Positions 35,278 through 44,200 of a stretch of DNA of 64,000 bases are shown here, in pieces; position 1 is the stretch's first letter, and each line of letters begins with the position of its first letter. The notes under the pieces are model-generated. The model ran no database searches. It was not told where the DNA came from and saw only the letters and a list, made by a program, of their open reading frames with translations. The DNA is from Lepidonotus clava. Its lineage: Eukaryota; Annelida; Polychaeta; Phyllodocida; Polynoidae. Position numbers and translations under genes: made by a program. Location of the stretch: NCBI GenBank assembly GCA_936440205.1, contig OW387147.1:17571629-17635628 (forward strand), read 5' to 3'.

Positions 35278-38200
35278 ATGGCGATCCCGGGAGCTAAAAC
35301 TCCAAGAGACATGTCCGATGTTCAAGAAAGACTACTTTCCAGCCATCAGGTAATCATTTTCATAATCCGCAATCAATGTGCATCCATACCTGAGCGATGA
35401 CGTTTACATCGCAGATTATCTTAAGCGGTCCTTTAGTGGGACAGGACTTAGCAACCGTGTCTCCCCTCACCCCTGTCCCTGAAAAAGGGAAACCAAATCA
35501 TTGAATCAGCAGTCAATAAAGACTCATTAGAAGGCGGGGATTACGGTGATAGACCTAACGGGTTCAAGCAGTTATAAGGACCGTTATAAGTGGGGAGACC
35601 TCGAGCTTTTAGATTCCAATTCCAGAGTAACTGTTAGAGGAAAAATGACCAAATTGCGGTCCTGTCTGCTGATAAGACAAATCACTAAAACTTAATAAAA
35701 GTTAGATCTATATTAGTAATAGGCCTAGTTATTATTAGGCCATTCAGGGTCAGAATAGTCTGTGTTTGTCTGGGGGTGGGTGGGGTAGGGGGCAACAGTT
35801 TCAATAGTTTATGTAAGTGTGCCAATATTCTCTTCTAAACGATGTACAGCGGTTGTACAGCGGTTGACATCAAATATAGAATTTAAAAATGTGATAAAAA
35901 ATATTTCTTTAAAAAATGAACGTTGTTAAAAACTATTGTTGCCAATATGGGTATTTATCATGTCACCTTTACTCATTTCATCTCATAACACTAACAATAA
36001 GATGTTGATTTTGTATTGTTGTACCATGGAGACTAAAATAAAACGGAGGTCCGGCTCATAGAATAGGGATTGCACGACCTTGTTTTGGATGTCACACCTC
36101 TGCAGGTGGTCATTTTGATGGTCATGGAGGAACTATGACATCTGGAGTTACATCATGGCCAGGGGTCAGCCCTGCTATATCTATATATTAACTAGGTTAA
36201 GGGTTAAGGGCAAAAACATTTTATTTATTTCAAAATATGATCCGTCTATGGCACTAATACAAATGTGGATTCATTATAGAAAGGGAATAATGCTCTATAT
36301 TTTGATATAAGTCATGAACTGCGACCATGAGAGGTAAATTTAGTATGATTAATTTACCCTTAAAAATTGTTTAAAAAATCTTTCTTCATATTAGGGAATT
36401 ATTTCCAAATCATTATCTGCATAAGATGTATGAAAGTTTTCATATCAATTCTAGAAAACCCTTGCATCTGACATCTGTCCGTCATTGGTAAGGGTTTCTC
36501 CAAAACAACATCAACCTATGGTAGAATCCACCCTACAGGGGTAAGCCCATTAGCATGGCGGGCCTAGCAGGGAACACTGTGATGTAGGCCCATTGGTAAC
36601 ACCAATTAGCACAGATAAGGCCTACTGGAAGTCTCAGATATACCGCCATGGACAGCCGGACCTCCGTTTTAACTTTACTCTCTCTGGTTGTACCATGGAA
36701 GAACTAACTATGTTAGAATTGGTCGAAATAAAAAAAAAAAAAAAAGTCCTGGGAACCATCGTTCTACTCTGGGGATCATTTAGTCAAATTGACCATCTCA
36801 GTGCATGATTTCACACATCGTTTTGGCACTTTGCAATGTTGTATTTCAGAAACCAATGACATCCATTCTGTCATCCTAAAAATATGTGACAAAAAGTGGC
36901 TATAAATAGTTTTCCTTATTTTCCCTATTTTGTTTTCCAGAATAATCAATCACAACATAATTTACAAGACGTATGGGCACAATTTCTCTTATCTAATATC
37001 ATGCATTTCTCTTACGTTTTGTTTCAGTATGATTAGATATGTAAAACAATAATACGTAGAGCATGCATAGTAGTTGCACCAAACAATTTCTTTTATTTCT
37101 TTTTAATTTGGATTTATACATTTTCTAAAATAGGTTATAGATCTCCTAAACTGCACAATCTAAATTAATAAAACCAACCCGCTTATTGCATTTATTGCTC
37201 TTGAAGTGTCCAATTCTTGCCTTAGATAATTGAATTCGATGTAATATATATCTTTTTATTCATCGTTATTGAAAACATTGTTCTTTGTGCTTGTTCACCA
37301 TGGGTTATAGATAACGACACATTGCTGTACGAATGTTTGCCGTTGATAGCATTGTTATGACCACCTTTTATTCATGTACTCAAATACTAATTTCATTTCA
37401 TGTTATGTACGCATTATCTACAAAATCTAAGAAACCATTTACATAAGGGGCCTACTCAATCATAATGTTAAGGAATGATAAATGGCAATACGTTGCCTTT
37501 GTTCAAAATGGTGGTACATTCCAGCATTTTTTGTAGATGTAATTTCTTCTTAACTGGTGGGAGGAATTGGGTCCTCTTTGGTTTCTGAAAAAAAAATCCC
37601 GTATCTGTCTCTGAATATTTCCGTGAGAGTGTATATTCTATTTGGCTAGGATATGGTTGATATGAAGAGCAACCTGGCTCGTCTTCGCGGGCTGTCGGAG
37701 ACGGAGAAGACGGAGAATGCCATGCTGCAGTCACGACTTGACGAACAGTCCCAACTGATCATGATACTGAAACAAAGCTCCGACGAGAAGGGCGCCCGAC
37801 TGAAAACCCTAGAGAGGATCAACGACGAACTGACACAGTTTAGGAACGAAGCGGTGGGGAACTTAGAGAGAGAATCTCGGCGGTATAACATGATGGACGC
37901 ACGGTTTAATGAGCTCGCGGAGAATCATGATGAGATGATCAAAATTAAGGACGATTACAAACGTCGGAATGCTGGTCTGCAGGAGGAGAATAACAGGCTA
38001 CGGGAGGACAACGCGAAGTTGTTTTCTAAAGCCATCCAGGAGAGGGATGCTACCATAGGCGAGCTTCAGAAGAAAGTAACGTCTCTAAAGGAACAGACTT
38101 CTTCTTTGGATAGGAAGAACAGGTTGGTAGTAGATATCAGACTGATCTATGACGGAGTCTTTTTTCTTAAATTCAATTTTTGAACTTTTATAAGTTCTAT

Positions 38201-41200
38201 GTTCACAAATCCTGATACATACTGCCCATACCAGTCCATCTTTACTAATAAATATTTTATTCATCTCATTATTCATATACCATAAAGTAAATAAATTATG
38301 TACAGTCCGGGTCAATCTTGAAAACCAGTCTTATCAAACTGAAGCATACCGAGGGTAAACAAATTCCGAAATAAAAAAAATAGATAAAAAAAATAAAAAA
38401 TGTATACCAACGGACAGAGACCATTCTCGTGAGCCATAGGATGTTACGGAGTTATTTTTTTAATCTATGCACCTATTGTTATCTACTAGATTAAAATAAA
38501 TGCGTCTTTCAAACAATGAGATACGTTGAGAGTAAATGTATCCAGAGTTTCTGTTTTAATAACTGCGCCCTGTGTGCTGAACCTGACTGTGCCAGGTGTA
38601 CACGTACCTGAATGTATGATTGTTTATTGCCACTTTTCTTTTTTACAGAGAAATGTTATCTTTGATAAAGCAGAATGAAGAAACATTTACAAAGGACAAA
38701 CACTCATTAACCAAAAAGTTACAAGACACTGAAGAAAGATTAAAAGGTAAGTTGGTTCACTCTGAAATTATTTCAATGTCTGCTGTTTACAGGCATTTTC
38801 TATAAGATTGTCTTATACGCTCAAGGTTCGCTACAGAATCTTGATATACTTGCAGTTATCAAAGTACCGGTATACAAATAAAAGGGTTAGGATCAGCTAG
38901 CTACAAGTATCTAGTTCCAGTAAAGGAACAGCTTACTCGCTAGCCCCTTTAAAATTAGTGCTGTACTTTTTAAGGTTTTGGTATATATATCAGACTTACT
39001 GTAGTGGTTGTAGGAGGTGTTTGGGAGACTTGCCTGACGAAAACCGGAGGTCGCGTGTACGCTCGGGTCCAGTCAGGTTTCATCTGGCGTCCACGCTCGG
39101 CCTCCGCGCTAGCAGCGTCCTCTCGCGGATTACGCGAGAACGACGGGTTTCCGCGTCTACTACATTCCTCCCCGTTCCATTTTTTTAGGAGGGTTCCCTC
39201 CACCAGTAGTGGCTATGTTCAGGAGGGCACCCACAGGGAGTGGTCATGTTCAGGAGGGCACCCTTAGGAGAGTGGTCTTGTTCAGGAGGGCACCCCCGCT
39301 CAGGCAAGGTCCAGCCTGAGGTCTCCTAGTATCTCACTAACATGCCAGCCTGACGCCGGCTACTGACGAAATATATACAAGTTTGCGAGTTCGCCGAGTC
39401 TAGCCCAGCAGCTCACATCTAGTTACTACTATGTACAGTGGTTGGGTCTTCCTGACTTACAACCCGAAAAGGTTCCTTGCCTTCCCCGAGGAGGTCTCCC
39501 GGACAAGGCTTGGAGGGATCCCACAAAGCTTCCTCTCTCGGTCCACCACCAGGCAGCTGGAAGTTGGCCCATGCTGGTTGGACCAAATCCCTTGTGGGCT
39601 ATGGGATTGGCTACTGTAAGGGCTGCCCCTCTTCCGAAGAAGTTCATCCAACTCCAGGCCCTGCGCGACCTGATCTACTTCAGGGTGGCCATCAATACTC
39701 AGTAATTTTACCGAGATGCTGGACTTCGCCCCAGGGGATGCCTCCGACTTGCGCTTCTCATCTGGTCCACTGTTGGAGCACTGCCGCTGGATCTTCTGTG
39801 AAGTCAGTCCACGCTGGTTGTACCAAATCTCCCACAGGCACTGGGATGCGCTAAGGTACAGGCTGCCCTTCTTCCTAAGGAGCTTGTCCAACTGGCTCTG
39901 CACGACCTGATCCACTTTGGGGTAGTGGTCAACACTCAGTAATTTTACCGAGATACTGGGCTTCGCCCTAGGGAATGCCTCCAACTTGCACTTCTCATCT
40001 GGTCCACTGTTGAAGCTCTGCCGTAGGACCATCTGTGAACCAGGCATTGACCTCTGCAACATCTCTTGGCTGTGCCTCCATGAGTGGATGGAAATGGGCT
40101 GTTTCTTTTGAGCAGTAACAGCCAATAGGTAGGCCACCACTGCCTGCTGCCAGAGGGTTGTGTCCTCGGAAACCGGAAGGTAGATGTAGATACCAATCTT
40201 CTTGGCTGCCACAGCATCTCTTCTTATGGTTGGCTTTGGCAATGCATGCATCTGGTTGATCTTGTTGTCCCTTCCCAGGACCTGGGTTGGCTGGAGTTCT
40301 GCCACATTGACAATGTATGACCCTGGGATATTGATGGGTGGACAGATGATACCACTCTCCACCATACTGGATATCATAGTCACTTCCGGGGAGCAGGTGA
40401 CACTAGCGTGGCAGTCTGCACAGGCTGTAACCATGAGCTTAACTTCCCGGTCTTCTTTGTGTCCAGCACCTCTCACAGCGTCCACTTTTCTATGGGCTGA
40501 GAATTCTTCTGTCTTCTTCTCCCAGGGGGCTACCAGCTGTTGGGATGCCTGGCCAGTGGATGGAGCCTGTTGAGCCTCCAGGTCTAAGGGTAAAGACTGG
40601 TCCGGAGGGCGACCTCGGTTGAGGAGGGGTGGTGGCACTTGTTGAGATCCCTGGGCCAAGGGTGAAGACTGGCCTGGAGGGCGACCTCGGCTGAGAAGGG
40701 GTGGTGACACTGGTTGAGATCCCTGGGCCAAGGGTGAAGACTGGTCTGGAGGGCGACCTCGGTCTGGAGGGCGACCTCGGTTGAGAAGGGGTGGTGACGC
40801 TTTTTGAGATCCCTGAGCCAAGGGTGAAGACTGGTCCGGAGGGCGACCTCGGTTGGGAAGGGGTGGTGACACTGGTTGAGATCCCTGGGCCAAGGGTGAA
40901 GACTGGCCTGGAGGGCGACCTCGGCTGAGAAGGGGTGGTGACACTGGTTGAGATCCCTGGGCCAAGGGTGAAGACTGGTCTGGAGGGCGACCTCGGTCTG
41001 GAGGGCGACCTCGGTGGAGAAGGGGTGGTGACGCTTTTTGAGATCCCTGAGCCAAGGGTGAAGACTGGTCCGGAGGGCGACCTCGGTTGGGAAGGGGTGG
41101 TGACACTGGTTGAGATCCCTGGGCCAAGGGTGAAGACTGGCCTGGAGGGCGACCTCGGCTGAGAAGGGGTGGTGACACTGGTTGAGATCCCTGGGCCAAG

Positions 41201-44200
41201 GGTGAAGACTGGTCTGGAGGGCGACCTCGGTCAAGGAGGGGTGGTGATTGGCCGCGCTGACCACCCCCTTCTAGTTTTCCGACCTCTTCAACTGATGCGG
41301 CGCCACCTTGTTTCGGCTAAGATGGCCTGGGGCAATGAATGTCAGTTTCTGACGCTTGAAACCTGGTCCTTTAAAATTCTTGGAAGTGTAGCAGTTGACT
41401 ACTGGCCTGTGTGACGGGATGAAGACCGGGATGATGACCTTGCCCAGTGTCTCCTGTGTCAGGGATTTCAACAGCTGGTATGTAGCCGGTGAGGTCCACT
41501 TCTGTTCTTTTTTCTTGACCTTTTGCTTCTCACCAGATTGACCACTCCTTTTCCGTTCCGCCTTTATGTTGGATTTTTCTTCTGCAGCTAGGGCCTCTTG
41601 ACCCGGAGCATCGGCAGGTGGGCAGTCCCTGTCCCATGTCTTCCTCTGCCTCAAGGATTTTGATGCCCAGTATGGAGCTGGCAAGGTCCACTTCTGTACT
41701 TCCTTCTGGACCTTCTGCTCCTCACCAGATGGACCATGACTCTTTGGTTCCCCCTTTATGTTGCCTCTTTCTTCTGCAGCTAGGGCCTCTTGACCAGGAG
41801 CATCGGCAGGTGGACAGTCCCTGACCCATGGCTCCCTCTGCCTCAAAGATTTTTGTGTCCAGTATGGAGCTGGCAAGGTCCACTCCTGTTCTTCCTTCTG
41901 GACCTTTTGCTCCTCACCAGATGGACCACGACTCTTTGGTTCCCCCTTTATGTTGCCTCTTTCTTCTGCTGCTAGGGCCTCTTGACCAGGAGCATCGGCA
42001 GGTGGGCAGTCCCTGACCCATGGCTCCCTCTGCCTCAAGGATTTTGGTGTCCAGTATGGAGCTGGCAAGGTCCACTCCTGTTCTTCCTTCTGGACCTTTT
42101 GCTCCTCACCAGATGGACCACGACTCTTTGGTTCCCCTTTTGTGTCGCCTCTTCCTTCTGCAGCTGGAGCTATTTGTTCCAGACCATGGGTAGATAGGCC
42201 GTCCTTGTTCAGTGTCTCCTGCCTCGCGGATGTTGATGCCCAGTATGGAACCCGAGAGGTCCACTTCTTTTTCTCCTCCTCTTTTACTAGCTTCTTCAAA
42301 CTGACTTCTTCTACAGCAGGGACCTCCTCTTTTGTTTCATCAGAGAGGTGAGAAACTTCCTGGACTTGTTTGTGTGCTGAACTGGAGGAGTTTCGTTGCT
42401 CCTCTATACTTCTAAGAATGTGTACCTGTTCAGCGAAGAGCTTTGCTGTGAAGATATCAAACTCATTTTGGCTAACAGTTGTTTTCTTCCATGCTGAGTC
42501 TACATTTTTGTCCTGTATGACATCAATTCCGCCGTCTTCAAATGCAGACAACAGGATGTCCGTCAGGTCCCGGTAGGTAAATGGGCCGCGTTTTGGTACC
42601 CACTTCCACAAATGCTGAATAAATTCTTGGTTGAATTTCTTCAGTAATAGCTGGACATGGTTGACCCTGTCATATTCTTTGTAGATCCTCCCTTGTACAT
42701 ACTCTAGCTCCATTATCTTGTTTCCCCATTCTTCTAGGAGCCTTTCCTGTGAGTATCGCAGCTCAGCCCGTTGGTTGTCATCTACCTCTAAGCACCATTT
42801 TTCTATGAAATGGAACTCATCTTTTAGAATTTTAATGTCATATAGATGCCTTTCTTCAACACGACGTAATTCAGCCATGTGACCCATCGCTCAATGGTCA
42901 TTACATTTAAGGTCCAGAAGTAGCTTGAATATCTAGCCAATGACGCGGGTCGTCAGAAATAGATCTTGGAACCACTTGGAATATTCAGCGGATGACGAGG
43001 GTTGACGGAAGTTGATCGGGGACCACCTTGGATATTTGGTTGATGACTAGGGTTGACGGAAGTAGTTCTCAGAACCACCTTGGATATTCGACTGATGATG
43101 AGGGCTGACAGTAGATCCCGGTAGAAGGAGGCGGTTAGTTGGCAAGAGGTATTTAGTTCATTAAAGTTATTACCAGGGTAATATTCCCGGTTTAAAATGC
43201 TTAGCATATAAGACTAGCCATGGATGTTACCCAGGCCGGTGGGTGTTGGAAAAATCAGCGTAAACCTGCCGAAAAAATCTGTGTAAACTTCCCGAAATAA
43301 TCAGCGTAAACTTGACGAAAAATAATCAGCGCAAACTCGCCGAAAAAATCTGCGCAAACTTGTCGAGAAATCAGCGTAAACTTGCCGAATTAGTTGTTAG
43401 TGGGTCGCAGAGGTTGGTTGATTAAGGTGGTAAATGAAGGTAAAACCAGGGGGTATGCCCGGCTGAGTTTGTTAGACACAATTAACCCAATGTCAATGAA
43501 TGGCGCCGTTACCAGTGAAATTCACCGACAAAAAATCCACAAAATAATCAGTTTTTACCGGGGTGTATACCCAGTAAAAAATATTCACCGATTTTTAGGA
43601 ACTGAGACGCCACCTGGTTCTGGGCCTTTAGTACAGGGCAAAGGGCCAAAATTTTCTAAGACCAAAAAGGCTTAATAAAGTTGGTAAAAGTAATTCAATA
43701 ATTTAGGGCAAAATATCCTTTGGTAAATATATGCCTCAATAGGATGGTGAGATAGAAAGATTGTTCACTGAGGTGCCCTTATTTGGTTTAATTGATTTGG
43801 GTTCAAAATGGCTGACCCCAGACCATGTGCTCAGGGCCTAATGAAAATTAAGACCCAAAATTAAAGTTTTCAAAAGTTGTCAAAAAGTAAAAATAATGGC
43901 CCAGAACTGAAGTTTAGGTATAATTTAGTCCTTGTAGCTGACAAATAAATTAATTCCAGTCTTATTAAATGTAGGATGGCACCGGATTGAAATAATTAAT
44001 TTGGTCAGGGGTTAAAATGTGGCTCCTCCAGGGTGGACAGGAAGTTGTCAATTTTACCCCAAAAGTTGATTAAAATACACCAAATCACACTCAATGTCAG
44101 ATATACTTATAAAATTGTCCTGTGTGAATGGATCCTGGGAGTTTGGTTCCTGTGAGTTGTCCTTTCCTCTGATTTTGAGAGCAGCTCAGGTGTAAACAAG

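Noticed and set aside
40935-41414. Plus-strand open frames across the retroelement repeat array
   Set aside because: They are the complement of the antisense tandem array; low-complexity repeats keep several frames open by chance. The LTR signals show the element reads on the minus strand.
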